Counted from the first letter of the stretch, positions 27,492 through 36,910 are shown. The stretch: DNA of 64,000 nucleotides from Phycisphaeraceae bacterium (GCA_020639235.1 JACKHC010000001.1:1984001-2048000), one strand, 5' to 3'. Notes: generated by a model not told the origin, from the sequence alone. Translations and numbers: made by a program.

Positions 27492-27648
27492 TGTGCCGGG
27501 TCAGGTTCGAAGCCCGTACCCGGAGCGCCCAGCCGATAAGATCGCCCCCCCGGCGTGGCGTTGCGGCAAGTTCCCGCAGCGGGGCGTGCCGGTTGTGCGG
27601 GCGTGTTGCATCCGATCAACACGCCGATGAGACGGATGGACACACCCG

Positions 27649-28749
27649 GTGCGGACGGAAGAACTCGACTACGACCTGCCCGAGCACCTGATCGCGACGA
27701 GACCCGTCGAGCCGCGAGACGCGTGCCGGCTCCTCGTGGTGTCGCGCACCGACGACCGCCTGATGGAGCACGCGCGGTTCTCTGATCTGCCGTCGTTCCT
27801 GTGCCCCGAGGATGTCATGGTCTTCAACACCTCGGGTGTGCTGCCCGCGCGATTGATCGGCGCCCGCAAAGACACCGGCGGGGCCGTGGAAGGCCTGTTC
27901 CTCGCTGAGCATCCAAACGCGGCGGGCGCGGAGTGGCGCGTCATGCTTAAGAGCAACGGCAAACTCCGCGCCGGGCAGGTGATCGCGCTGGGCACGGGCG
28001 ATGTGAAACACGAGATCGAACTCCTGCGGCGCGACGATGAATGCTGGATTGTGCGGCCGATGGGACCCGGCCCCGCGGGGGCCACGGAGACTCTTGCCCG
28101 TGTCGGGGCGACTCCCCTGCCGCCGTACATCCTCCGGCAGCGGAAGCACACCGGCCAGAGCGTGGATGACACGGCGGACCGCGCGTGGTACCAGACGGTT
28201 TACGCGCAGCCGGGAGGTTCTGTTGCGGCCCCGACCGCGGGGCTGCACTTCACCGAGGCGTTGCTCGGGCGCCTCGCGTCGATGGGTGTGGCTCGAGCGG
28301 ATGTGCGGCTCGATGTGGGCGTGGGCACCTTCAAACCCATCGAGTCGGAGCGCGTCGAGGACCACCCGATGCACGCGGAGTGGGCGCGCGTGCCCGGCGC
28401 AGCCCTTGAGGCGATGCACGGCGCGAAGGCGGGGGCGGGCGGGGGAGAGAGGACGGAGGGGCGGGTCATCGCGGTAGGCACGACCAGCGTGCGCGCCCTG
28501 GAGTCGGTTCCGCAAGGTTCCGCGGGCGACTGGGAAGGGTGGACGAACCTGATGATCGCGCCGGGGTACGGCCTGAAGCGTGTGGATGCGTTGGTGACGA
28601 ACTTCCACCTCCCGAAATCGACCCTCCTCCTTCTGGTCGGGGCGTTCTTTCCAGGAGGCGTCGGCCGGGTCAAGGCGATCTACACCGAAGCGGTGCGCCG
28701 GGAGTATCGGTTTTACTCCTACGGCGACGCGATGCTGATACTGCCGTAG
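27649..28749 (+). CDS. queA: S-adenosylmethionine:tRNA ribosyltransferase-isomerase QueA
   Basis: A 366-residue enzyme of the queuosine pathway that transfers and rearranges the ribose of SAM onto 7-aminomethyl-7-deazaguanine in tRNA. QueA landmarks are YDLPEHLIATRPVEPRDACRL, VFNTSGVLPARLIG, PLPPYILR, VYAQPGGSVAAPTAGLHFTEAL, VGVGTFKPI and TNFHLPKSTLLLLVGAF. The likely start is the GTG at 27649; upstream ATGs are out of frame. A short Gly-rich, low-complexity insert occurs near residue 262. It lies 63 bases before murEF on the same strand. Confidence 0.95.
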   Translation: MRTEELDYDLPEHLIATRPVEPRDACRLLVVSRTDDRLMEHARFSDLPSFLCPEDVMVFNTSGVLPARLIGARKDTGGAVEGLFLAEHPNAAGAEWRVMLKSNGKLRAGQVIALGTGDVKHEIELLRRDDECWIVRPMGPGPAGATETLARVGATPLPPYILRQRKHTGQSVDDTADRAWYQTVYAQPGGSVAAPTAGLHFTEALLGRLASMGVARADVRLDVGVGTFKPIESERVEDHPMHAEWARVPGAALEAMHGAKAGAGGGERTEGRVIAVGTTSVRALESVPQGSAGDWEGWTNLMIAPGYGLKRVDALVTNFHLPKSTLLLLVGAFFPGGVGRVKAIYTEAVRREYRFYSYGDAMLILP

Positions 28750-28812
28750 GCCCGTCAAACGGATACATTGTCCCCCTGACACCACCGCCTGCGGAGAAAG
28801 GATGCTCCACAG

Positions 28813-31761
28813 TTGACTCGCCTCGACGATCTCATCGCGGGACTGCCGGTGACGCTCGACCCGCCCGATGCGGGGAGCATTCGCATCTGCGACATCACCG
28901 AAGACTCGCGCACCGCCATGCCCGGATCGCTCTTCATCGCGCGATCGGGCGGCACGCACGACGGAACCAGGTTCATCGCGGACGCCGCCACCGGCGGCGC
29001 CGTCGCGGTACTGCGGAAGCGGCACACCTCAGCGACTCCCGCGCCAGCCCAAAACGATGTTTTCCCGGATATGGCGACCGTGTGGTCCTCGGGCGATGAC
29101 CGCGACGTGGCGCGGATCGGGGCGATCATCGCCGAGCGTTTCTACGCCTCGCCATCCTCGAGCGTGCGCGTCGTCGGCGTGACGGGGACCAACGGCAAAA
29201 GCACCATCGCCCACATGGTCCACCGCCTGCTCAAGCACGCCGGAGTCAGCGCCGGGTTGATCGGGACGGTCGAGATCGACGACGGGCGCGAGGTGAGCAA
29301 GGCGACCATGACCACGCCGCCCGCCACGGAGATGAGTTACCTCCTCTCGAACATGCGCGAGCACGGGTGCGCCGCGGCGGCCATCGAGATTTCCAGCCAC
29401 GCGCTTGATCAGAGGCGCGCCGACGGAATCCGCGTCGAGATCGGCGTCTTCACCAACCTCACAGGCGATCACCTCGATTACCACAAGTCGACCGAGGAAT
29501 ACGCCCGGTGCAAGGCGCACCTTTTCGAGATGCTGCCAGAGGACGGCCTGGCGGTGGTCAACGCAGACGACCCGTGGCACGCGCGCATGATCGAGAACTG
29601 CGCAGCGCAGATCATCCGCACGAGCATCACCGGCGCAGATGCGGACGCGCGTGCGCGGCTCCTGACCGTCTCGGCGCAGGGCACCCGCGCCGAGTACGCC
29701 GGCCCGTGGGGCACGTTCGAGGCGACGAGCCCCTTCATCGGCGAGCACAACGTGAGCAACACGCTGCAGGCACTGGTATGCGCGCATCGCCTCGGGCTGT
29801 CGCCCACCCAGATGGAGCGCGGCCTGGCGCGGCTCACCACACCCGCCGGACGGCTCGAGTGCGTGAGCGAGCCGGGCGACGGGATGCTCGTGCTCGTGGA
29901 CTATGCGCACTCCGACGACTCCATCGCGCACGCGCTGGCGTCGGTGCGTCCGGTCGCCGAGCAGGTACAGGGGAGAGTGATCTGCGTATTCGGGTGCGGC
30001 GGGGACCGCGACAAGACAAAGCGCCCGCGCATGGGGCGGGCGGCCGCGACGGGCGCGGACATCGTCTTCATCACGAGCGACAACCCGCGAACCGAGCGTC
30101 CGAGCGCGATCATCGACGAGATCCGCGCGGGCATGACGCCCGAGATGCTCTCGCGCAGCCGGGTCGATGCGGATCGCCGACGCGCGATCGTCGCGGCCAT
30201 CAGCGAAGCAAAGAAGGGAGATGTCGTGGTCATCGCCGGCAAGGGGCACGAGGACTACCAGATCCTGCCCAACGGGTCCGGCGGCACAGAGCGCATCCAC
30301 TTCGACGACCGCGAAGAAGCACGCAGGGCGCTGGAGGTCAGACGCAGCGCGATCGTAGAAATGAAACACACCCATGACTTCTGGACCACAGGCGGCATCG
30401 CTCGCGCCACGGGCGGCGAACTGACCGGCGATCCCGCCGTCCGCCTCACCGGCGTCTGCACCGACACGCGGAGCATCACGCCGGGGTGCGTGTTCGTTGC
30501 GCTCGTCGGCGAACGGTTCGATGCGCACAACTTCGTGCGTGACGCGGTGCAAAAGGGTGCCGCGTGTGTTGTCGTTCACAACGATGCCGGCGACCCGGCG
30601 GTGCCCGTGATCCGCGTGCGCGACACGGGAGCGGCGCTGATGGATATGGGCGCCGCGTGGCGCAGGGAACTGACTCGCACGCGCGTGATCGCGGTGACGG
30701 GCTCCAACGGCAAGACCACCACCTGCCGCATGATCGACGCGGTGCTCGGCGTTTCGCTGACCGGCCGCGCGAGCATCAAGAGTTTCAACAACGCGATCGG
30801 CGTGCCGCTGACCGTGCTGGGCGCCAAGGAGACCGATGACTATCTCGTCGCCGAGGCGGGGATGAATGCGCCGGGCGAGATGGATCCGCTCTCGCGGGTC
30901 CTCACCCCCGACATCGCGGTGATCTCGTCGATCGGACGCGCGCACATCGGGGCGTTCCCGGACGGCGTGCTCGGCATCGCGCGAGAAAAGGCGCAACTGG
31001 CGGCGCACCTCGCCCCCGGCGGCGTCATCGTCGCGACCGCCGACTCACCCGAACTGCGCGAGGTTCTGGGCAATGACCCGCGCGTCGTGTGGGTAGGTGA
31101 GGCGGATGACTCGGATGTGCGCGTGGTGGGCATCGAGCCAACCGAGCCGGGGACAACTTTCAGAGCCGATGATCAGGCCTTCACCGTTCCCGCGCCCGGT
31201 CGCCACAACGCGCTCAATGCCGCCCTCGCGGTGGTCGTGGCGCGAAGGACGGGTTTGGGTGACGATGCCATCCGCCAAGGCCTGGCACGCTTCATACCCC
31301 CGCCGATGCGCCTCCAGCACCTGCACCTCGGGGGCGTCACCGTCGTCAACGACGCCTACAACGCCAACCCGGACTCCATGATCGCGGCCCTTCGCCACTT
31401 CGCGGAGTCGCCCGTAACCACGGCGGAACACGGGGGTGGGCGGCGGGTCGCGGTGCTCGGGCAGATGCTGGAGATGGGCGAGCACTCCGACGCGATGCAC
31501 CAGGTCGTCGCGCGGTTCCTGCGCGATGAACTCCGCGGCAAGATCGATCTGCTCGTCACCGTCGGCACGGGGGATGGGGGGGCGCGCGTGACGGGCGCGG
31601 TGCACCACTTCGACTCGCTCGATGATGCAGCGATATCGGCTATCGCGTCGATGGTGAAAGCGGGAGATACGGTGTTGCTCAAGGGCTCGCGTGGCGTCGG
31701 GCTGGAGCGGCTCATCCCCGCGCTGGAAGCAAAGGCCCGATGCTGTACCACCTCTGGCTGA
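28813..31761 (+). CDS. murE: Bifunctional MurE-MurF fusion (peptidoglycan precursor ligases)
   Basis: A single 982-residue frame joins two Mur ligases. Residues 1 to about 510 are MurE: P-loop GTNGKS at 125-130, a Lys in EEYARCKAHLF for carbamylation, and the DNPR motif at 423-426 that marks meso-diaminopimelate specificity. Residue 517 is a Met followed by KHTHDFWTTGGIARATGGE, the usual beginning of MurF. Its P-loop GSNGKTT is at 630-636, and NDAYNANPDSM lies in the C-terminal domain. The enzyme would add diaminopimelate and then D-Ala-D-Ala to UDP-MurNAc peptides. The start seems to be a TTG. The 3' end overlaps mraY by 22 bases. Confidence 0.93.
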   Translation: MTRLDDLIAGLPVTLDPPDAGSIRICDITEDSRTAMPGSLFIARSGGTHDGTRFIADAATGGAVAVLRKRHTSATPAPAQNDVFPDMATVWSSGDDRDVARIGAIIAERFYASPSSSVRVVGVTGTNGKSTIAHMVHRLLKHAGVSAGLIGTVEIDDGREVSKATMTTPPATEMSYLLSNMREHGCAAAAIEISSHALDQRRADGIRVEIGVFTNLTGDHLDYHKSTEEYARCKAHLFEMLPEDGLAVVNADDPWHARMIENCAAQIIRTSITGADADARARLLTVSAQGTRAEYAGPWGTFEATSPFIGEHNVSNTLQALVCAHRLGLSPTQMERGLARLTTPAGRLECVSEPGDGMLVLVDYAHSDDSIAHALASVRPVAEQVQGRVICVFGCGGDRDKTKRPRMGRAAATGADIVFITSDNPRTERPSAIIDEIRAGMTPEMLSRSRVDADRRRAIVAAISEAKKGDVVVIAGKGHEDYQILPNGSGGTERIHFDDREEARRALEVRRSAIVEMKHTHDFWTTGGIARATGGELTGDPAVRLTGVCTDTRSITPGCVFVALVGERFDAHNFVRDAVQKGAACVVVHNDAGDPAVPVIRVRDTGAALMDMGAAWRRELTRTRVIAVTGSNGKTTTCRMIDAVLGVSLTGRASIKSFNNAIGVPLTVLGAKETDDYLVAEAGMNAPGEMDPLSRVLTPDIAVISSIGRAHIGAFPDGVLGIAREKAQLAAHLAPGGVIVATADSPELREVLGNDPRVVWVGEADDSDVRVVGIEPTEPGTTFRADDQAFTVPAPGRHNALNAALAVVVARRTGLGDDAIRQGLARFIPPPMRLQHLHLGGVTVVNDAYNANPDSMIAALRHFAESPVTTAEHGGGRRVAVLGQMLEMGEHSDAMHQVVARFLRDELRGKIDLLVTVGTGDGGARVTGAVHHFDSLDDAAISAIASMVKAGDTVLLKGSRGVGLERLIPALEAKARCCTTSG

Positions 31762-32924
31762 CCACGCAGGACTGGCTCCGCGCCCGCGGGCTCGACTCGT
31801 ATTTCATGGTCCTCGACCAGGTGCTGTTCCGCGCGATCATGTCCGGGCTCCTCGCCTTCGCGCTCGTCCTCATCTTCGGCAAGCCCGTCGTCCGCTGGCT
31901 CGCCTCCAAGAAGATCGGCGACGCCGCACGCTTCGATGTCAAGGCCCTCGACGAGGCGCTCAAGAGCAAGCAGAACACGCCCACGATGGGCGGGCTGCTC
32001 ATCGCCGGGTCCATCCTCGTCTCGACGCTCCTCATGGCCGATCTCTCCATCACCTATGTGCAGATCGCACTCGTCGTCGTCGCGTCCTTCGCCTGCATCG
32101 GCGCGGTGGACGACTGGCTCAAACTCACCGCCAAGTCACGCGGCAGCGCCTCCCGCCAGGGGCTCTTCGCGTGGGAGAAACTCGTCTTCCAACTCGGCAT
32201 CGCGCTGCTCGTCGGGGTTTTCGCCCACCGCGCGGGCATGAACCCGGACGGGATGGGCGGGGGCGACAGTCTGGCGCACGCCATCAACCTGCCCTTCCAG
32301 AAGACCTACAACTCCGTGCAGGGCGTCATCGCGCCCGGCGTGATGTACCTGGGCGTCTGGCTCTACGCGGGCGTGATGATCCTCGCGCTCACCGGCATGA
32401 GCAACGCCGTCAACATTACCGATGGCATGGACGGGCTGGCCACGGGCATCACGATGGTCATCGCCGTCGCCATGACCGCCCTGTGCGTCGTCGCCGGGTC
32501 CGACACGCTCTCCCACCAGTTACTCGTGCCCAATGTAGCCGCCTCGGAGGAACTCGCCGTCGTCGGCGCGGCCCTCGCCGGCGCGTGCATGGGATTCCTC
32601 TGGTGGAACTGCTCGCCCGCGATGGTCTTCATGGGCGACACCGGCTCGCTCTGCCTCGGCGCAACCCTCGGGTACATCGCGGTGGTCATCCGACAGGAGT
32701 TCGTCTTCCTTGTGATGAGCGGCGTGTTCCTGCTGGAGATCTTCAGCGTGGTGCTGCAGGTCGGCTACTTCAAGTGGACCAAAGGCAAGCGCATCTTCCG
32801 GTGCGCCCCCTACCACTGGCACCTCCACATGGGCGGCTGGACAGAGCAGAAAATCGTCGTGCGTTTATGGATCGTGACGATCGTGCTGGTCGGCATCGGC
32901 CTGGCGACGCTCAAGGTGCGGTGA
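31740..32924 (+). CDS. mraY: Phospho-N-acetylmuramoyl-pentapeptide transferase MraY
   Basis: A 394-residue inner-membrane enzyme that transfers phospho-MurNAc-pentapeptide to undecaprenyl phosphate to give lipid I. MraY signatures are KQNTPTMGGLL, the catalytic region GAVDDWLKL, SNAVNITDGMDGLATG and MVFMGDTGSL. The C-terminal CAPYHWHLHMGGWTE matches the conserved HHH loop. Ten helices are expected. The gene overlaps the end of murEF by 22 bases, so the two are translationally coupled; no further division or cell-wall genes follow. Confidence 0.96.
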   Translation: MLYHLWLTTQDWLRARGLDSYFMVLDQVLFRAIMSGLLAFALVLIFGKPVVRWLASKKIGDAARFDVKALDEALKSKQNTPTMGGLLIAGSILVSTLLMADLSITYVQIALVVVASFACIGAVDDWLKLTAKSRGSASRQGLFAWEKLVFQLGIALLVGVFAHRAGMNPDGMGGGDSLAHAINLPFQKTYNSVQGVIAPGVMYLGVWLYAGVMILALTGMSNAVNITDGMDGLATGITMVIAVAMTALCVVAGSDTLSHQLLVPNVAASEELAVVGAALAGACMGFLWWNCSPAMVFMGDTGSLCLGATLGYIAVVIRQEFVFLVMSGVFLLEIFSVVLQVGYFKWTKGKRIFRCAPYHWHLHMGGWTEQKIVVRLWIVTIVLVGIGLATLKVR

Positions 32925-32939
32925 CGAAGCACCCTCGCA

Positions 32940-33959
32940 TCATCCGCCCTTGCGTTGGCACTCGCGGTGGGCATTGCGCCATGTTCGCCGTGGACTGAGT
33001 TCGTATCCCCATGCATCGTCAGGCAGGTATCTGTTGGTCGCATCAAAATGCCTCCGCGCCGAGGCATACAGCCCGGCCTTCCAGAGGCAGAGCGCCGCAA
33101 GGGAATGATGTTCAATCCGGTTCTTGAGCTTCGCGATGTGCCGCGATGACTCGATCTCATTCGCGCACGACGCGATCTCCTGAGCGACTTCCGGTCGCCG
33201 CAAATACGCCTTGGCGCCTTCCTCGTCGTTCTCCCAAGACTCCATGTAAAGAGCGCGCTCGATGTGCGCCTGCAAGATGACCGATCGAGCCGGGTGTCCT
33301 TCCGGTGTGATGGAAATGACATAGTTCGCGCAAGCGAACATTCGCTCGTGCGACCCGAGCCACTTCTCACACATCGCGGTGAGGATGGATCGACACGCCT
33401 TGGTGTGCCCCGGGCACCGTTGCATCGCACCGAGATGACGATTCTTCGCCTCTTCCGCGTTGTCCTCAAACGGCAATCCCATGGCGCATGGAATCAGCCA
33501 CGCGACCGGCTCGGCGTCTTGGGCTCGCGCCTCGGCAGCGTAAAACAGATCATCCTGTGCCTGCACAAGCGCCTTTTCGAACTTGACCCAACGGTGCCGG
33601 GACACCATCGAAGCTTTCATCCCTGAACGAGATTTCCAAGCGCGGAGAACCCATGCCGCGCCGCGCACCGTGTTCGCAATTCCAACCCTAGGACTTGCGT
33701 GGACCCACGCATCAAGTTCATTCGGGGAGTCCTCGTACGCGTTCGCCAAACACCCGACCAGAAATGAGTAGTCGTCCGGGTCACGGACTTTGCTCAGCCC
33801 GGTCTCCACAACGTCCCATGCGCCCGCATCTGCGCTGGCGAGCATCGCCGCTGCATCGGAGTCACCCAGCGTTGGGTCGATCGTCGGTCCCCCGATCACC
33901 ATGCGATCGGCCAACGCGAACGGAGCATTAACGACAGTCGCCAAGAGCCCAAGAATCAT
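32940..33959 (-). CDS. Predicted exported helical-repeat protein, DUF4034-like
   Basis: A 339-residue protein with a short hydrophobic N-terminus (MILGLLATVVNAPFALAD) that may be a signal peptide. The rest is helical and resembles the DUF4034-type repeat family: GAAWVLRAWKSRSG, then LIPCAMGL, then CEKWLGSHERMFACANYV, where a KWxGSxExMF motif is typical. At least six Cys occur. Codon and base usage are less GC-biased than in the mraY and infC neighbours, suggesting acquisition from elsewhere. Its function is unknown. It converges with mraY with a gap of only 15 bases. Confidence 0.7.
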   Translation of the reverse strand: MILGLLATVVNAPFALADRMVIGGPTIDPTLGDSDAAAMLASADAGAWDVVETGLSKVRDPDDYSFLVGCLANAYEDSPNELDAWVHASPRVGIANTVRGAAWVLRAWKSRSGMKASMVSRHRWVKFEKALVQAQDDLFYAAEARAQDAEPVAWLIPCAMGLPFEDNAEEAKNRHLGAMQRCPGHTKACRSILTAMCEKWLGSHERMFACANYVISITPEGHPARSVILQAHIERALYMESWENDEEGAKAYLRRPEVAQEIASCANEIESSRHIAKLKNRIEHHSLAALCLWKAGLYASARRHFDATNRYLPDDAWGYELSPRRTWRNAHRECQRKGG

Positions 33960-34052
33960 GGGAGAGAGTCTCGCGGATTCAGGTTCCGATGGAAAGCACG
34001 GGCCCGGCCCGACATCCCCGTCCCATCGCCACCCCGATTGGCGCCCCCTCGA

Positions 34053-35816
34053 TTACTCGTCTTCCACCCGTTGCGCCACGATCGGTCCCGCATTCTTCGT
34101 CGCCAGCAGCTTAATCTCATCGAACGGCGCGAGGCCCTGCTGCTCGCACGAGAATCGCACCGCCGAGACGCCGTCGGCGCCCGGGCCCTCGAAGACGCCC
34201 GCCCGAATCTCGCGCATCTTCACCACCACGCGCTGTTCGGGCGACTGCCGCTTGACATCGATGAGATCGCGCCCGCGCCACGAAATCGCGAGCACTGACC
34301 CATCGCTCAGTTCAACAAACGACATCGTGGCGTCGGCGAGCGTGACGGTGCCGAGCGACCAGGGGGGCGAGGCGACGACCCGCGCGTCGGGCGCCGCACC
34401 CACCGCGTCGATCAGCCGCTCCGCCCGCGACGCCAGCGAGCCGCGTTCCATGAACCCAAGCAGCTTGCCGGCGTCGCGTGCGGCGATGGCGCGGGCGGCA
34501 TCGATCGCGCGCGCATTCATCTGCGCGTAATAATCGTTCCAGTTGGGGTTGAAGAGGTCCCCGTGCGTCAGCCGCTCGAGGGCGATCTGCCCGCGCGCGG
34601 TGGCGGCCACAGTGTCACCATCCGGCGTCAGCGTCATCGTCGAGCCATCCGGAAACGCATAGACGCCCGCGAGCCGCGAGACGACCCCGGACGGCTCGGG
34701 CGTCTGCCCATCCGGTGCAGGGGCGAAAAGAACAGTCCGCTCGATCTCCGGGCCGACCCGCGACAACGCATCGTTGCAGTTGGCGAGCATCACAACGATC
34801 AGGTTGTCGTCGGGGAAGACGCACAGCGCCGACTCGAACCCGGTCGACTGACCCGACGAGAGAATGCGTGTCGTGCCGCTCATCGACTCGAAATGCAGCC
34901 CGCCGATGGACCGCCCGGAGGAGTCGGGCGTCCAGAAAGTCGTCCGTGCCTCCTCATCGAAAAAGTCGCCCGCCCGCGTCGCCCCGGCAAAGGCGAGCAG
35001 GTCGCGTGCGCTCACGACGCCGCCCGTCACGCCGCGCGTCTCCCACGACCAGGCATTCGTGAGCGCGGTGCCGATCGATTGCACGCCCGCCGGCTCCGCG
35101 TACCGAAACGCGACGCGGGAGAAGTCGAGCTCAGTGTCGTGAAGAAAATGCGCATCCCGCATCCCCGAGGCGGCGAACACCTCGCGCCGGATGTAATCAG
35201 GGAAGTTCTCCCCCGATACACGCGCCACGATCATCGCCAGCAGCGTGTACCCCGGCGGACTGAAGCGCGTCATCTCGCCCGGTTCACCCTGCAGCCTCGC
35301 CCGCATGATGCGCGACAGCGCGCGGTCTTGGCTCATCGAGTCGCTCGTCCGCATCGCCACCGTCTCGGGCAGCCCCGAGCGATGCACGAGCAGTTGCCCG
35401 ACGGTGATCCCCGCCTTGTCGGTCGGAACATCCTCGAAAAGGTCGCCCAGCGTGGTCCCGAGCGAGAGCCGACCCTCCATCCGCAGCCGCAGAACCGCCG
35501 CCGCGGTGAACTGCGTCGAGATCAGCCCGATGTCGTAGAGCGTGTCGGGCGCATTGGGGGTGCGGGAGAGGCGATCGGCCAGCCCAAGGGACACGAAGTC
35601 CGGCGGGGCGTCGCCCCGCTGCACGCCGATGACCCCAGAGAGCCCCAGGCGCTCGAACTCCTCGGCCCGGGCGTCGAGGCGGTCGCCGATGGACGACGCG
35701 GGGATGGGTGTGGCGGGGGCGGACGGGTCATCGGCAACGACGACAGGAGCGCAGAGGGGGAGGGCCATCGCCAGCGACGCGATGATTCCCGGCCATGGAA
35801 GTGCCTGTTTCCCCAA
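34053..35816 (-). CDS. Serine beta-lactamase/PBP-fold protein lacking catalytic residues
   Basis: About 587 residues from a TTG at 35816, which has GGAG upstream; no in-frame ATG is suitably placed. A signal peptide ends near VVVADDP. Residues 50-410 follow the serine-hydrolase (beta-lactamase class C/EstB) fold: TLYDIGLISTQFTAAAVLRL, TVGQLLVHRSGLP, FSPPGYTLLAMIVARVSG and SSGQSTGFESALCVFPDD. By alignment to the family, the SxxK Ser and Lys are replaced by Leu98 and Thr101, YxN reads FSP, and the HxG His is Ser. It should therefore be inactive as a hydrolase. A C-terminal domain of about 170 residues resembles the lipocalin-like tails of such proteins. Confidence 0.82.
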   Translation of the reverse strand: MGKQALPWPGIIASLAMALPLCAPVVVADDPSAPATPIPASSIGDRLDARAEEFERLGLSGVIGVQRGDAPPDFVSLGLADRLSRTPNAPDTLYDIGLISTQFTAAAVLRLRMEGRLSLGTTLGDLFEDVPTDKAGITVGQLLVHRSGLPETVAMRTSDSMSQDRALSRIMRARLQGEPGEMTRFSPPGYTLLAMIVARVSGENFPDYIRREVFAASGMRDAHFLHDTELDFSRVAFRYAEPAGVQSIGTALTNAWSWETRGVTGGVVSARDLLAFAGATRAGDFFDEEARTTFWTPDSSGRSIGGLHFESMSGTTRILSSGQSTGFESALCVFPDDNLIVVMLANCNDALSRVGPEIERTVLFAPAPDGQTPEPSGVVSRLAGVYAFPDGSTMTLTPDGDTVAATARGQIALERLTHGDLFNPNWNDYYAQMNARAIDAARAIAARDAGKLLGFMERGSLASRAERLIDAVGAAPDARVVASPPWSLGTVTLADATMSFVELSDGSVLAISWRGRDLIDVKRQSPEQRVVVKMREIRAGVFEGPGADGVSAVRFSCEQQGLAPFDEIKLLATKNAGPIVAQRVEDE

Positions 35817-36147
35817 TGGTTTGTCTCCGCCGATGTGTGAAGTGGGCCTTGCCCTTGAACCGATCCACCTGTACGGTAGTTGCACGGCCGGGCGATGTCC
35901 GGCCGACCGTTTCACTTTCGGAGCACCCGTCTGACCCGCACGATCCGCCATCGCAACCAAACGCACCGTTCGCCCATCGGCGTCGGCGCGGGCGTGGCGT
36001 GGATCGACGCTGATCGTTGGCTCGGCATGTGCTCATGACGCATAGACATTTCAGATTGCTTCCGCAGCGTCCGCGACCATCGGGACGGTCCCAAGTCGGT
36101 GCGCGTGCGGGCATGACCTTGTTGCAACAGTAAGCAGGAGCCCTCCC
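35817..36147. other. Intergenic region between the hydrolase-fold gene and infC
   Basis: This 331-base gap separates two divergent genes and must hold both promoters, though no convincing -35/-10 pair could be chosen by eye. The infC leader lies at its right end. Frames that cross it have no ribosome sites or recognisable products. IF-3 leaders often contain control structures, but no clear long hairpin was found. Confidence 0.5.
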
Positions 36148-36150
36148 ATC
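36136..36150 (+). promoter_or_regulatory. infC ribosome binding site and AUC start codon
   Basis: AGGAG at 36136-36140 is followed after 7 bases by ATC at 36148-36150. No in-frame ATG or GTG occurs between this site and the conserved domain. Rare start codons on IF-3 mRNAs are known to let the factor repress its own synthesis, because IF-3 rejects non-canonical start codons. Confidence 0.7.
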
Positions 36151-36831
36151 GCACGCAGGTACTTCAGAGAGTCGGGCGGCCCGGTCGTCCGCAAGACACG
36201 CACGAATCACGAGATTCGCCTCACGCCCATCCGTTTGATCAACGAGCACAACGAGCAGGTCGGCGTCATCGAGACGCGCGAGGCCCTGCGCATGGCCGAG
36301 GAGGCCGGGCTCGATCTCGTCGAGATCCAGGCCGATGTCCGCCCGCCGCTCTGCAAGATCATGGACTACGGCAAGTACCGTTTCGAGTTGTCCAAAAAGC
36401 AGAAGGGGCAGGGCGCGGGCAAGGCGTCGGAACTGAAGGAAGTCCGCCTGGGCCGCTCGATCAAGATCGACGACCACGACGTGCAGATCCGCGTGAATCA
36501 GGCACGCAAGTTCCTCATGGACGGGCACAAGGTGCTCCTCGTCCAGAACTTCCGCGGCCGCGAAATGGCGCACCGCGAGATCGGCGAGCAGCGCATGCGC
36601 GAGGTGTGCGAGCAACTCTCCGATATCGCTAAGCCCGATGGCTTCCCGAAACTCGCCGGACGCCGCATGAACGTCGTCCTCATGCCGGACAAGACCAAGA
36701 TCGAGGCCGCCAAGCGCGCCATCGCCAAGGAAAAGGCGGCGGCGGAAAAGGCCAAGGCCGCCGAAATGGGCGAGACCAAGGACACCACCGCGAAGCCCGA
36801 ACCCCAGGCGCAGGAAGCCGAGAAAGCTTAA
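36148..36831 (+). CDS. infC: Translation initiation factor IF-3
   Basis: About 227 residues when started at the ATC at 36148, which adds 29 residues (ARRYFRESGG, then RTNHEIRLTPIR) that match the usual IF-3 N-terminus. A TTG at 36235 would remove the first part of the domain. Motifs are EAGLDLVEIQADVRPPLCKIMDYGKYRFE, LGRSIKIDDHDVQIRVNQARKFL and KLAGRRMNVVLMPD. A charged Ala/Lys/Glu tail of about 40 residues extends the C-terminus. IF-3 binds the 30S subunit and checks start-codon pairing. The rpmI and rplT genes that commonly follow are absent. Confidence 0.93.
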   Translation: MARRYFRESGGPVVRKTRTNHEIRLTPIRLINEHNEQVGVIETREALRMAEEAGLDLVEIQADVRPPLCKIMDYGKYRFELSKKQKGQGAGKASELKEVRLGRSIKIDDHDVQIRVNQARKFLMDGHKVLLVQNFRGREMAHREIGEQRMREVCEQLSDIAKPDGFPKLAGRRMNVVLMPDKTKIEAAKRAIAKEKAAAEKAKAAEMGETKDTTAKPEPQAQEAEKA

Positions 36832-36837
36832 TCTCGG
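36818..36837. terminator. Possible bidirectional terminator hairpin between infC and thrS
   Basis: CCGAGA (36818-36823) pairs with TCTCGG (36832-36837) around an 8-base loop containing AAGCTTAA. It overlaps the infC stop codon and lies in the 79-base space between convergent genes. No T-run follows on either strand, so factor-independent termination is doubtful. Confidence 0.35.
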
Positions 36838-36910
36838 ATCGGAGAAGGGGAAGTTCGAAGCGGAGCACCATCAGCAGCGCACCTGTCGCCGCCGGCGTTG
36901 CACACGCCCT

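Noticed and set aside
27144..27539. Plus-strand frame of 131 codons opposite the His-rich frame
   Set aside because: Its only start is weak and its composition (Val/Pro/Arg runs) suggests a shadow.
29029..31008. Open frame of 659 codons on the minus strand
   Set aside because: It lies opposite murEF, whose motifs are unambiguous; no domain is visible.
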